Shown here: piece by piece, positions 18,828 to 29,456 of the stretch
How the letters are laid out: each line of letters begins with the position of its first letter
Numbering within the stretch: position 1 is the first letter of the stretch
From: Endomychus coccineus
Lineage: Eukaryota > Arthropoda > Insecta > Coleoptera > Endomychidae
Reading direction: 5' to 3'
Assembly (NCBI GenBank): GCA_958510875.1
Contig: CAUEHT010000004.1
Coordinates: forward strand, 644,001-708,000
DNA length: 64,000 nt
Translations under genes and position numbers: made by a program
Notes under the pieces: generated by a model
The model's database searches: none
Told to the model about the DNA's origin: nothing
The model's input: only the letters and a program-made list of their open reading frames with translations

Positions 18828-19388
18828 GAATGCTGGAACACGTGTCTGAATGCTGAAACACGTGTCTGAATGCTGAAACACGTGTCTGAAACACGTGTCT
18901 GAATGCTGAAACACGTGTCTGAATGTTGAAACACGTGTCTGAAACACGTGTCTGAATGTTGAAACACGTGTCTGAATGTTGAAACACGTGTCTGAATGTT
19001 GAAACACGTGTCTGAATGCTGAAACACGTGTCTGAATGTTGAAACACGTGTCTGAAACACGTGTCTGAATGCTGAAACACGTGTCTGAATGTTGAAACAC
19101 GTGTCTGAATGTTGAAACACGTGTCTGAAACACGTGTCTGAATGCTGAAACGCGTGTCTGAATGTTGAAACACGTGTCTGAATGTTGAAACACGTGTCTG
19201 AAACACGTGTCTGAATGCTGAAACACGTGTCTGAATGTTGAAACACGTGTCTGAAACACGTGTCTGAATGCTGAAACACGTGTCTGAATGTTGAAACACG
19301 TGTCTGAATGTTGAAACACGTGTCTGAAACACGTGTCTGAATGCTGAAACACGTGTCTGAATGTTGAAACACGTGTCTGAAACACGTT
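18828..19388. repeat. Tandem array of ACACGTGT (E-box) units
   Basis: The array mixes 20-bp units (AACACGTGTCTGAATGYTGA) and shorter 13-bp units, giving over two dozen copies of the palindrome ACACGTGT. It starts about 100 nt upstream of the ATPase TATA box. All three minus-strand frames are open across it, producing meaningless repeat peptides. Confidence 0.88.
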
Positions 19389-19745
19389 TCGTAAACTATG
19401 GTCGCCTGATTCAATGAGTTACTGTCATTGGCTTGAAGCAGTGACGTCATCATCGTTCGTGAACGATGGTCGCCGGATTGAATCAGTTACTGTCATTGGC
19501 TTGAAGCAGTGACGTCATCATCGTTCGTGAACGATGGTCGCCGGATTGAATCAGTTACTGTCATTGGCTTGAAGCAGTGACGTCATCATCGTTCGTGAAC
19601 GATGGTCGCCGGATTGAATCAGTTACTGTCATTGGCTTGAAGCAGTGACGTCATCATCGTTCGTAAACTATGGTCGCCTGATTGAATCAGTTACTGTCAT
19701 TGGCTTGAAGCAGTGACGTCATCATCGTTCGTAAACTATGATCAC
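19389..19745. repeat. 68-bp tandem array with TGACGTCA and a short hairpin
   Basis: Five units have GTGACGTC at 19441, 19509, 19577, 19645 and 19713. Each contains the palindrome TGACGTCA (cAMP-response-element type) next to the inverted repeat CATCGTTC-GT-GAACGATG, or its variant GTTCGTAAACTATG. Related hairpins occur in both terminal repeats. It could be an enhancer or replication-origin iterons. Confidence 0.85.
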
Positions 19746-19873
19746 CGGATCTTCAATTCAATAAAACACCACCTACTCGTCAAATCCTTATGTATTCCGA
19801 TACACATAAAGCTATAGTCTGATGTTCTCACCCACCCCAATTTGTATGCATCATATTGATTTTCCCTACATCA
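19746..19873. other. Unassigned spacer before the right inverted repeat
   Basis: 128 bp without ORF or repeat. It joins the 68-bp array to the inner edge of the right inverted repeat. Confidence 0.5.
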
Positions 19874-21569
19874 GCGGTAAATATTCTCTCTTATCTCGAG
19901 TGTTGAAGCTGATAAAGTTGTCACATTCAGAATAGCGAATATGAAAATAATAAATAACCTATCAATTCGTTGAAGCTTCTTTCTTCATGTGTGTGTTATC
20001 AATCTCAAACTTGAAGAATCTCAAATAAATCTACAGGTAATAATAGTCAAACATATTCATTTAGCCCCGACCAACACACAGGCCCTCGTAGGCTCGCAAA
20101 TGATAACAATGTTGCATACAAAATAGCTTTAGGTTAGTTACATGGGAAATATCGATATTCTCAAATAAAAGGTAATAAAAGTGGGGTAATTTCTACAGCA
20201 GATATTTAACCTCAAAGATTCATCTGTTCAATGTTTGAGTCCTCATCGAACCATCATAGTTCGTGAACGATGGTGACAGGCTGTTGAATCACGTGCTAAA
20301 CAAGTGTCATATAGATTAGCGCTTATGAAGATATTCATATGATTATGTAAACCCATGAACAAAAATGTGTTTATCATTATAATCTTTTACGCGAACGTAT
20401 GGAGTTTGTAAAAGTCGTGCTCGTGAAGGAAAATAGTACAGATTGCTAATGGAGATATTTATATAATTATTATTGGTATTTTATTCCTCATCAGCCCATC
20501 ATAGTTCGTGAACGATGATGCCAGGCTGTTGAATCACGTGCTAAACAAGTGTCTGAATGATAATAATGATCGCTTATGAAGAAGATACTATAGCTCTACT
20601 CAATATTCAGACTTTTATGAAGCATGTGTTTGAATGTCATATAGATTAGCGCTTATTAAGATATTCATATGATTATTATCCTCATCTATTCCTCATCATA
20701 GTTCTACTCCTTGGGTGGTTGGGAAACGAGCTCGATCTACATAAAACTCCTCCCCGTATATATGTTTCCATTGAAATTGTTTGAATTTTATAAAAAGCTA
20801 ACTATCCTATGAAGAAATGTGTGTGTCGATGAAAAATGTTTTACTAGTATATTTTTGCATACTGAAAAAATTATATTAGCACATCTATATGTTTAAGATG
20901 ATTAAAAATGTATTTTGTTATATAGCAATCGAGCTGTACAGACAGTTGGAATAATCATCGTGATGCGTAACACCGCTTCGTCTAGATTCTGTATTGGGCG
21001 ACACCCAGCAGCAGCTAGATTTCGGATCATATTATGCGATTTACAATCAATATGATTCGAATATATACATGTGTGATTTAAAATAAAGTATTCTCATCGC
21101 GTTTGAAGGTGATCGGCGTATCTTTCTTATCGCTCGAGCGAGCTGTAGCTCTACCGCAAAATATGATAGTGTTCAACCTGCGACATAAACTTATTTGATT
21201 TATATCGGATAATTTATGAAACATACATGAATGAATATTATAACGAATTATGTTTTACTTCGGAACTAATTTTGGAAAAACATTTTATATATATATATTC
21301 ATATTACTTTCGGATAACTTATGAAACTACTTGAACATTGAAGGATCGCGCGCATCATTACGATAATTCCAAGTTTAATAAGATGATTTAATAGTTATTT
21401 CTGCAAACGCTTCATAATATCGCTATTATGAGAAGCAGCATTTTTGTAAACTATCACATGTTAGATGTTATGACCCTTATTGAAGACTTGTGGGGGCAGA
21501 CAATGCGCCGTGTACGATATCATTATAACTCAGACAAAACCCTGCGACTAACGGCATGTACAAACAACC

Positions 21570-21989
21570 TCACATTTCATTGAAGACTCCTGCAAGGTAG
21601 ATACCTCGCTGAAGACCTGCGTGATAGACATCATTATACCTGCACACTCTGTATAACCTCACATACACACCTGTCTCGTTGGAGATCGCGTGAGCTTCAT
21701 TCAAATTCACATGACTAACGTCATACATAAACAATCTGTATAACCTCACATTCCATACCCCATTGAAGTCTCCCAACTCCATTTTGTATACTAAAAATAA
21801 TTTCCATATATGTTTAAGATGATTGAAATCGCATTTTGTAATATAGCAATCAAGTAAGGTACAGACTGCTTGGATAAACGTTTTGAGAGTAATTTCCTTA
21901 TAAACATCGCGTTTGAGAAATGCAGAAGATATCATTTCCACACTGTATAACATTCCATCTATGCATTCACGGAACAGCAGCCCTCCCAT
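21570..21989 (-). CDS. 139-aa ORF in right inverted repeat, doubtful
   Basis: Mirror copy of the 10953-11372 frame, identical in translation. The same doubts apply: half of it derives from internal DNA repeats and no family is recognised. Confidence 0.25.
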   Translation of the reverse strand: MGGLLFRECIDGMLYSVEMISSAFLKRDVYKEITLKTFIQAVCTLLDCYITKCDFNHLKHIWKLFLVYKMELGDFNGVWNVRLYRLFMYDVSHVNLNEAHAISNETGVYVRLYRVCRYNDVYHAGLQRGIYLAGVFNEM

Positions 21990-22237
21990 GATACCTCCGA
22001 TGAATACCCGCCTCTTTCAAAAATCACGTGACTGACGACATGTACAAACAACACTATTTCAAAACCCCTATGGGCTAGCGCTATGAAGCCTCACATTCCA
22101 TACCTCGCTTCGTGACATACCTGCATGACTAACGTTATGTAAAACAATTACCTGCATCATATAGACTGCAATATACTCGCACTCAGACCGGATACCCCGC
22201 GGTTATATCTACAACATTAAAATCGCTTGTTCTCAAT

Positions 22238-22307
22238 TCCTCCATAGCTGAGCGGTTAAGGAACCGGCTTTGGATTTCATTTCTCGGGTTCGATTCCCGT
22301 GTGTAGA
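22238..22307 (+). tRNA. tRNA-like gene in right inverted repeat (probable pseudo-tRNA)
   Basis: A box at 22245-22255 (TAGCTGAGCGG) and B box at 22287-22297 (GGTTCGATTCC), with loop CTTTGGA giving TTG at the anticodon place. A TTTT run 8-12 nt past the 3' end could terminate Pol III. The T stem forms four pairs; the acceptor stem pairs at only about three positions. Either a degenerate tRNA or a Pol III transcription unit using tRNA-type boxes. Confidence 0.5.
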
Positions 22308-22575
22308 AAAAAATATTTTGATGCTGCTTTACATTGAAGTTCTCCCTAACCTCACATATTGCTTGCTGTCTACCTTGAACGATCAAGCCCTAGCCGTCTA
22401 CCCGGTAACACCTAGAGGTCAGAGGCGAGACCACACCGTCTACCCAGGCCGGTAATACAGGGTCAGTACTTACCGATACCTGTCTGGGCATACCGCGCAT
22501 GCACGAGTGTATCACTGGTTGCCTACATCTGATAAGGCTCTCTGTCTGGCCGCCCAAGGTGGCTCCATACCTACT

Positions 22576-22581
22576 TGCTTC
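22576..22581. other. Right target-site duplication TGCTTC
   Basis: Direct repeat of 10361-10366, immediately outside the right inverted repeat. Confidence 0.8.
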
Positions 22582-22689
22582 CTAGAGGTGGCGGAGCCCC
22601 CTCCACGAAGCAGTCTGTACCTTAGGTCTGCCATGACAGCTGTCACTTGGTGGTGACATCTCTACGAAGCAATCTGTACCTTAGGTCTG

Positions 22690-23045
22690 CCATGACAGCC
22701 TGTCACTTGATGGCTGCCATGACAGCTGGTCCTTATGGTTGCCATGACAGCTGGTTCTTATGGTCGCCATGACAGCTGGTTCTTATGGTCGCCATGACAG
22801 CTGGTTCTTATGGTCGCCATGACAGCTGGTTCTTATGGTTGTCATGACAGCTGGTCCTTATGGTCGCCATGACAGCTGGTCCTTATGGTCGCCATGACAG
22901 CTGGACCTTATGGTTGCCATGACAGCTGGTCCTTATGGTCACCATGACAGCTGGTTCTTATGGTCGCCATGACAGCTGGTTCTTATGGTCGCCATGACAG
23001 CTGGTTCTTATGGTCGCCATGACAGTTGGACCTTAGGGCCGCCAT
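22690..23045. repeat. 25-bp tandem array (GCCATGACAGCTGG)
   Basis: About 14 copies of a 25-bp unit, for example starts at 22741, 22766 and 22791. Each carries CAGCTG. Similar dispersed pieces (AAGCARTCTGTACCTTA) flank the younger element on both sides, so the element entered pre-existing repeat DNA, perhaps the terminus of the older virus-like element. Confidence 0.85.
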
Positions 23046-24446
23046 GCTGCCATGTGTTAGTCACGTGACTCTGTACATGTGACACACTTTTTGAACACAC
23101 CCTGTATACTCTTTACAAATAAAATAAAATCCTTATCACCTACATCCTTTCAAAACTGATAAGGACGAGCTCATGCACCGGATGCACATCGACAGCTAGA
23201 CCGGAAGTGGAGACCGGATATCCTGGTCGAGGAGTAGCCATGTTCATCTACTAGTATGTTTTTAAATAATTGAAATCAATATTAAGTATTACAAGAGTCC
23301 AGAGGTATTACCTGTAAACAATGATTTGGAAAATTTTACAGGGCATTTTATGAAGTATCGTAGTAAAGCGAAATTGAATGTAAATGATATATTATTCGAT
23401 ATTAACTGTTGATTTAGTAATAATCGTTATGTAAAGTGAAAATTTACCAATTTAGGTAGAATTAATTGATTAGGAATCTGAATGCAATAATTTAGACTCA
23501 CATTTATCAACTTATCATCTTACAGAAAAAGATTATGTTCAATAAGATTGGAGTATCAAATGAGGATGTACATTTTTATTATAAACAATCGAAATTACTT
23601 TGCGTAATTTAGTTATTTTTATTTTTCCAATTATTTCAATTATGCCAAACATTTAAACCGAAAGATAGAATTGTTACGATATCAAGTCTGAAAGTATAGC
23701 TCCGGTTCTTTAAAAAGAATCATGAATTAAGAATACCTTTGATTTAAGTATCAAAGGGTATCATTTCGTTACTGAGTATTAATAGTAAGAAACTATAATA
23801 ACGCATCTTATTTTCAGGGAATATATAAGTGGAGAAGTAATTTAATACTTTTTATTTGGTGATTGTAAAATATAGTGAATAAGCCCCTGTGGTGCGTATC
23901 CCTTACTTTGAACTATCCGAAAAGGAAAGAATTTTAGAACCTGTCATAAATCTTCTGTTGTGTATAGAGTAGGAATATAGGGCAATGAACCGTAATTGAA
24001 AAGGGCGTTTGTCAATGTTGAACGACAAATTTTAAAAAAGCACAATTTGTAGTATTGGAAGTTAGATAAAGAGTTTAGTAAATGCAGCGATATAAGTCGA
24101 TTAGAATATCGAAAGAGATTATTTACCAGATAAGGGATTGTCTTACAACAATTTCTTATTTCTGTTGAGTTGGATAAAAGATCTAAGGAACGTTTGTTAA
24201 GATAGATCAAGTGGTCAGTTGAGTAATTGAGTTATCAATTATTTAACACTATTTTGAAGTCTACGCCTCAGATGTTTAAGAGCATGTGGTGAAATGTGTA
24301 TTTGGTTTGAATGAATAATAGTAAATCTTTTAGGTATACATTATAAGAGAGTTATTATTATTCTTGGTTATTAATAGAAGTAGTTGAAAGTTATATGTAT
24401 ATATAGATATATATGTTCAGTTTGAGTAAATTCATTTTGAATTAAA
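23046..24446. other. Non-coding stretch with no recognised gene
   Basis: AT-rich sequence. It begins with a CACGTG site (about 23053) and GACCGGAAGTGG near 23205, echoing the ETS-like boxes of the 115-bp array. From 23250 on it holds no ORF supported by content. The final part has a TATA-like run and TTCAGT (about 24416) upstream of the gag fragment. It could contain the 5' LTR or leader of the Gypsy-like element, but no match to the 29457-30690 end was found by eye. Confidence 0.4.
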
Positions 24447-24617
24447 ATGGCAACTGGCATAACACCTTTGTCATTGGCTCATCCTCAGGATGAAAGACAT
24501 AAAGTTAACAAATGGGATCAATTATATGATATTATTAAGATGAATTCAATAAAGAATGAATTTGCTGATCTCGATAAAGTAGAAACAGTGAAGGTAGCGA
24601 TTATGAAGACTTATTAG
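24447..24617 (+). pseudogene. gag: Gag N-terminal fragment
   Basis: 57 codons from ATG (MATGITPLSL) to TAG. It is followed in another frame by the larger gag fragment, indicating a frameshift between them. Confidence 0.4.
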
Positions 24618-24751
24618 AAGCTGTCTGCTTTATAGGTAGAAGATATAAATGGGAGGAAGGAGAAATACTAAAAAGTATTGTCTCAAAATTCAGAGGAATA
24701 GCTAAGCAATTCTATAAAACATTAGAAGAGAAACCGAAAACGATTAATGAA

Positions 24752-25213
24752 TTGTCAGAGTGGTTGCGAATCTGTTTCGGAAATATAGGTTCCGGTAAAC
24801 AGGGTATGGCAGAACTTCAAGCTTGTTTCAGGAAACCAAACGAAACACTCGGAGCTTATGCATACAGATTAAAAGTTATCGCAGAAAAAATGTATCCGAA
24901 AGATCAGTTAACAGAAAAATATAGATGGGAGAAGAAACGGATTGTTTTGGAACAATTTCTCAATGGAATTGATAAAAAACTTTCTAGAAAGCTTAGGAAA
25001 TTAGAAGCAAAATACAGCTTTACAACAGTAGAGAAGATTTTGGTAGTTTCAGATCCAATAGAGAGGACACTCTCTAGAATAGCAGAATCGGAAGATGAAG
25101 ACGATTTGATAGCCTCTATTCGGAAGTTAGTATTACAAAATAAATCTAACACGAATACCCAGGAATACCATCCGCAACAAGAGTTCAATGAAACAAATTT
25201 CAAAAATAAATAA
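24752..25213 (+). pseudogene. gag: Gag capsid-like fragment
   Basis: 153 codons with a retrotransposon-gag-like helical region (MAELQACFRKPNETLGAYAYRL and LEQFLNGIDKKL are the recognisable parts). It ends at TAA. The frame differs from 24447-24617. Zinc knuckles follow after another break. It would assemble the element's particle. Confidence 0.5.
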
Positions 25214-25417
25214 GAGTCTAAATTTGAACAGGATAACGTTCACTTCAAACCAACTAATTATTATAATAATAATTATAAGTCTAATATTAGGATATCTCGG
25301 AATATTCACAAAGAATATCTACAGAATAATCTGAAACCTCAAAACAGGAATCAACATTCACGAAAGAACAAAAGAGATAAGCAACAAATTGGATATCAAT
25401 TTTTCCCTTTTGTTTAC

Positions 25418-25552
25418 ATGTTAGACAAATGTTTAAATTGCGGTGATGCAGGTCATTTTAAAAAAGGTTGTCTTAAGCAACGAAAAAAGTTTTGTTTTAA
25501 TTGTGGAGATAAAAATCATGTATCTAGAGAATGCCAACTACAGAAAAACTGA
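25418..25552 (+). pseudogene. gag: Gag nucleocapsid fragment with two CCHC zinc knuckles
   Basis: 44 codons containing two perfect CX2CX4HX4C motifs (CLNCGDAGHFKKGC and CFNCGDKNHVSREC), the RNA-binding end of Gag. Confidence 0.65.
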
Positions 25553-26869
25553 GTCAGAGCCTACAGAATGAGATATTGATAACGAAAACAATTGTTTGTA
25601 AAATTAACTGGAAAAATTGAAAAGGTAAATTTTTGTTTTCTGTTTGTTTCCTATTATTTTTGCTTGACAAACATTTTGGTTCATAGTTACAGTGGCATTG
25701 GTAGCTAAATTTCAAAGTCTTAAGAGATTAAATATTTCAATTCCAAAAGATTGAAATACAATATTGATGTATTTCATTGAATAAATTATTCAATTAAGAT
25801 TCAGTAAAAATGACATTAGTATATGAGAAAACAGTAAAGATACAGTAAGTAACTTGCGAGTTTATAGTTGAGTACAAAGATTCAGTATAAGCAAGTTTGA
25901 ACCAATAAAAAAGTTTGAGTCAAATACACTAGAACTGGAAAGCACTTCTTTTTGTTGAGTCCCATGTATGCGAGCGGCCTTTGGAGGTAGCACAGAGACA
26001 AATAACAGTTTCTGCCCGGAAAAGTCTGGAGTTGAACGGACACTTGTGAAGCTATCGGTCTATGTATATGGATGTGGGGTGGAAAGCTAATCCTAGGGAA
26101 AGTAACTTGCAACTACCTACCTTTATAGACTCCAGTAACGATTCTGAAGTGTTAAACAATAGAAAGAATTTTGATAAATGTCGAAATTCAACTAGCAAAA
26201 CAATAGACCAGATAATTAATATGTTTTACGATCAAGATTCTAATAAAACTTTTCCTGAATTTATTTAATGTCAGTTAGGGGCATCTCGCTGGTTCGAATA
26301 ACTCTGATAGACATTAAGTAGATAACCTTAGGTACCAGGTTAATGGGAACGAAGTTGGAAATACCACATTTCCAAAGGTTGCGGTTATAGTATACTAATC
26401 CTACACCTTTTTAATGAATCACATTCTGATCTAATTATTATAAAATCAGTAATAACTATTTCAGAAGAAGAAAAAGATCATCATGTAATCATAAGAATTT
26501 GAATATAAAATACAATACCTCAGACCATTTCTCTAAACAAAATACAATTTTTAATTTAACACGTGTTACTAAAAAAAGGATGTCGTCCGTCTACTTCCCA
26601 GAGAAAGTATGAGTATGGGGAAGGAGGCAAGAGATGAGGCATGCATCTAAGGCTCGGTGCATGTAAAACGTTATGGGAACATTTATTATGATTATGAATT
26701 TGAGTATATTATTATTTGGACAGTGTTAAACAAGGTCAGAGTTCACTTAGAGCAACACAACAATGGTAAATGAATATGATAGAAAAAAGATAGTAGCCAG
26801 GAATATGAGTATGGTACTATAGTATAGAAACCGTTTTCCCAGCGGTAAGTTGAGATAGATAGTGGGCAA
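25553..26869. other. Decayed interior of the Gypsy-like element
   Basis: No intact gene. A 68-codon frame at 26062-26268 and others are not recognisable. Protease and RT would be expected here, but no DTG or YxDD motif was seen. Confidence 0.35.
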
Positions 26870-27125
26870 GGAATATTTAGTGAAGCCACTATGTAGAATA
26901 CCGTTTTTCGTAACGGAAAGCCATATGAGATAGTAGTGCGAAATATGTAGTAAAGGCACCATATGAGGTAGTATTGCGAAATATTTAGTAAAGGCACAAT
27001 ATGAGATAGTAGTGTGGAATATTTAGTGAAGGCACAATATGAGATAGTAGTGCGGAACATTTAGTAAAGGCACAATATGAGATAGTAGTGCGGAATATTT
27101 AGTGAAGGCACCATATGAAAAAGTA
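26870..27125. repeat. 38-bp tandem array in the decayed element
   Basis: Units of AATATTTAGTRAAGGCACMA type start at about 26942, 26980, 27018, 27056 and 27094, with a diverged unit before them. They create spurious minus-strand ORFs. Confidence 0.75.
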
Positions 27126-27824
27126 AGACAGTACGTAGTAGAAATGAAAGAGAATAAATACAGTCAAGAGTAAAAGAATCAATTACACTCAATAGCCTAT
27201 GCAATCATTGAAGTAGAACAAAATTCTACAACGTCAAAAGTAAGTATTTATTGGTAATAATGAGTTGGAATTAAATTAATAAAAATAAGAGAAGAAAATT
27301 CAGAATGTAAATGCTCTATTTTATTTTAAATCGTATTATAGGAAGTAACAATAATTCAAATTTAGAACCGATATAGTCAAGATTTGGAATTGAAAGTCCC
27401 AATTGTGAAAATAAGTATACCAAATCAAGTATTTTAGAAACAACGAATGTTAGTGTTATAATAAAGGAAGAGTAAGTTTTTTTTAACATAGTGAATGATA
27501 CAAAAGGTAACAATAGCACTAGCAAAATCAATTCAAAATATATCAAATATTCAATACATTATAAATTAATTCATCCGAAGTAACGACATATATTTCCTTT
27601 ATGCACTTCACAAGGACAAGCTCAATATTTTTTTTTTAGTTGATAGAAATGTAGAATATTCATACTATGATTCATCTAAACTTTTTAAATTGGTCGCAGA
27701 GGAAGGAATTATCAAAATTCATCAAGTACATTAAAATAGTTCAAGGGAATGGTAGCAATACGTTAAAAAGAATATAGATACAATACATAATTAATTCATA
27801 AATGCAAATTCAATCGAATTAAGG

Positions 27825-28018
27825 TTAAGAGATAAAGTAGTTTTGTTAGATCAGTATGATATACAAGGGTTGAATAAAGGTTAGCGTACAAAGAGGAAGG
27901 GTTTTAGAAAGTATTGAAGTGCAAAATGCAGCCCTAATAAAATAATAGAAGAATTTCATAAACTAAAGATCAGAGTTCATTTGAGTAGGTTGAAAGTGCG
28001 GTTAGATAAATTGAAATA
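27825..28018 (+). pseudogene. Gypsy integrase C-terminal tail
   Basis: A decayed frame reading LRDKVVLLDQYDIQGLNKG, then a stop, and ending KIRVHLSRLKVR. It fits the GDKVLL...HVNRLK signature of Gypsy integrase ends. It contains several stops. Confidence 0.45.
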
Positions 28019-29442
28019 ATACACAGAAGTAAACAGGAAAGAAAGAATAAATCAATAGAGTTGAGTTGAGAATTGTAGTAAATTTAGGGATTGCACCATC
28101 GCACCACAGCACCATTAAACTTCAGGTAGAGATAAAGAATTATGAAGAGTTAACCAGATGTGGGTAATACAATACACAATATACATAGATTGCGAGACAA
28201 GAATGGAACAAACCAGAGGACAAGGAGGATATGTTCATCATAATCATGAAGAGAATCAAGATTGTTTAAAACTGATTTCAATTTTGCTTAATTTTTAGAT
28301 TTTAATAATCTTCTGTATATTAGCTAACAGCTAATAAGAATAGGAGATAGTTTGTTTTAGTGTCGAGTTAACGAGTGACATGAGAAGCTGAAATAGTACG
28401 CGATTTAAGAAGAAGTTTCAACAGAGTCGAAGGAGTCAGAGGATCTCATACGCGAAATGTAGACAATACCGGATTCAGGTCAAATTGAAACAGGAAACCT
28501 AACAATTATTCGGTTTAATTTTATTTTAATACACGTGATGTTTTCTTTAGGTTCTAGTAATTCCAATATGGCGGAGCTGTAACTAGGATGGCAAGGACCA
28601 ACAACGGAGTTCACAGGAACACCTGGCCGAATGGAACCTTGGTTGGATCCCAGGACCTATTCAGAAACTAGTTCCAGGACATACTAGGTACTTCAGAATA
28701 GATCCACGTCGGAAGCAACGATTTACCTGCCAAGTCATCGTCGAGTCAACCCACTTCATCAGCAAAGAATGGATCAAAGTAGCCGGGAATCTAGAAATTG
28801 AAAAAAGCAAAGTCTATTGGACGCTAACATCAAAAACGAACAAATCAGTTTCACGAAAGAGGACATGGAATCATTCCAACGCGCGTTTCCTGCATGGAAA
28901 AGAAAAGGAGGATCGGAAAATTTAGTCAGAGAAACGTATCGAATCAGTCACAGAAGAAGTCTGCAGTTTCCTAAGCAGAAGGGGAAACAATTTTGCCTAT
29001 TCATGGATGCAATTATACAGTATGGTGCACCAGAAGCTTTATATCTGAGGCAGCCACGAACTTTTTTTTTTCACAATGAGGAAGAGGCTCAAGACCATCC
29101 AAAACGAACAAATATTTGAGGAACAATCAATGCCAAGCAGTAGCAGATACTTACACTATCTTTATTAAAAATCCAATTTGAAATATCAGAAGAGAACAAA
29201 ATGGAAGAAGAAGAAGAGGACCAGGTACCACAGCTCCATCTACAAGCAATGTATGAACAGATCCACATTCCAGGGAGAAGATGATGAAGACAACGAAATT
29301 TGTAATTTGTGTTTTGTTATTGTTGTTGTTTATTTGTTTTTTTTTTATTCAGGTATTTGTGTTTTTTTGTATAGGTATATGTGTATGTTTTTTTTTCTTT
29401 TTGCGAATCATTTGTTTCCGTCCTGACCCATATGATTCTTTT
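28019..29442 (+). other. Region between integrase tail and LTR, unrecognised ORFs
   Basis: It holds a 100-codon frame (28817-29119) and a second frame (about 28640-28930) with QRFTCQVIVES, neither assignable. It may be a third ORF of the element, but nothing identifies an envelope: no signal peptide, furin site or transmembrane helix apart from a low-complexity T-rich hydrophobic run near 29310-29420. Confidence 0.3.
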
Positions 29443-29456
29443 TAACAAGGGGGTAA

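Larger units (their letters stand above)
10367..22575. mobile_element. 12.2-kb Polinton-type element lacking polymerase and integrase
   Basis: The element is bounded by 2,702-bp inverted repeats (10367-13068 and 19874-22575; paired positions always sum to 32942) and by a 6-bp TSD. Its termini read 5'-AG...CT-3', as in Polintons. The 6.8-kb core (13069-19873) carries a minus-strand morphogenesis cluster: ATPase, conserved structural-type protein, fibre, PLA2-like, penton, micro-ORF and capsid. DNA polymerase is reduced to a scar at 13235-13270, and no rve integrase or protease is visible. By eye only about ten single-base differences and no net indel separate the two repeats, so the insertion is young or the repeats are being converted. 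Confidence 0.88.
19874..22575. repeat. Right terminal inverted repeat (2,702 bp)
   Basis: Reverse complement of 10367-13068. It carries the mirror tRNA-like gene, the mirror 139-codon ORF and the mirror hairpin blocks (about 20252-20300 and 20495-20540). Differences seen by eye are scattered single bases, for example near the TA run at 21285-21300 and near 20700. Confidence 0.92.

Noticed and set aside
18731..19453. Three overlapping minus-strand ORFs of 175-240 codons
   Set aside because: They are translations of the 20/13-bp E-box array. All three frames are open with the same repeat peptides (FRHVFQHSDTCF), so there is no sign of a gene.
18828..23045. CRISPR-like arrays
   Set aside because: The repeats have no unique spacers, the units abut directly, and the context is eukaryotic.
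23250..24446. 5' LTR of the Gypsy-like element
   Set aside because: No match to the TGTAACA end at 29457 or its promoter could be found by eye.
28817..29426. Envelope gene making the Gypsy-like element an errantivirus
   Set aside because: No signal peptide, cleavage site or convincing transmembrane helix. The hydrophobic run is low-complexity T-rich DNA.
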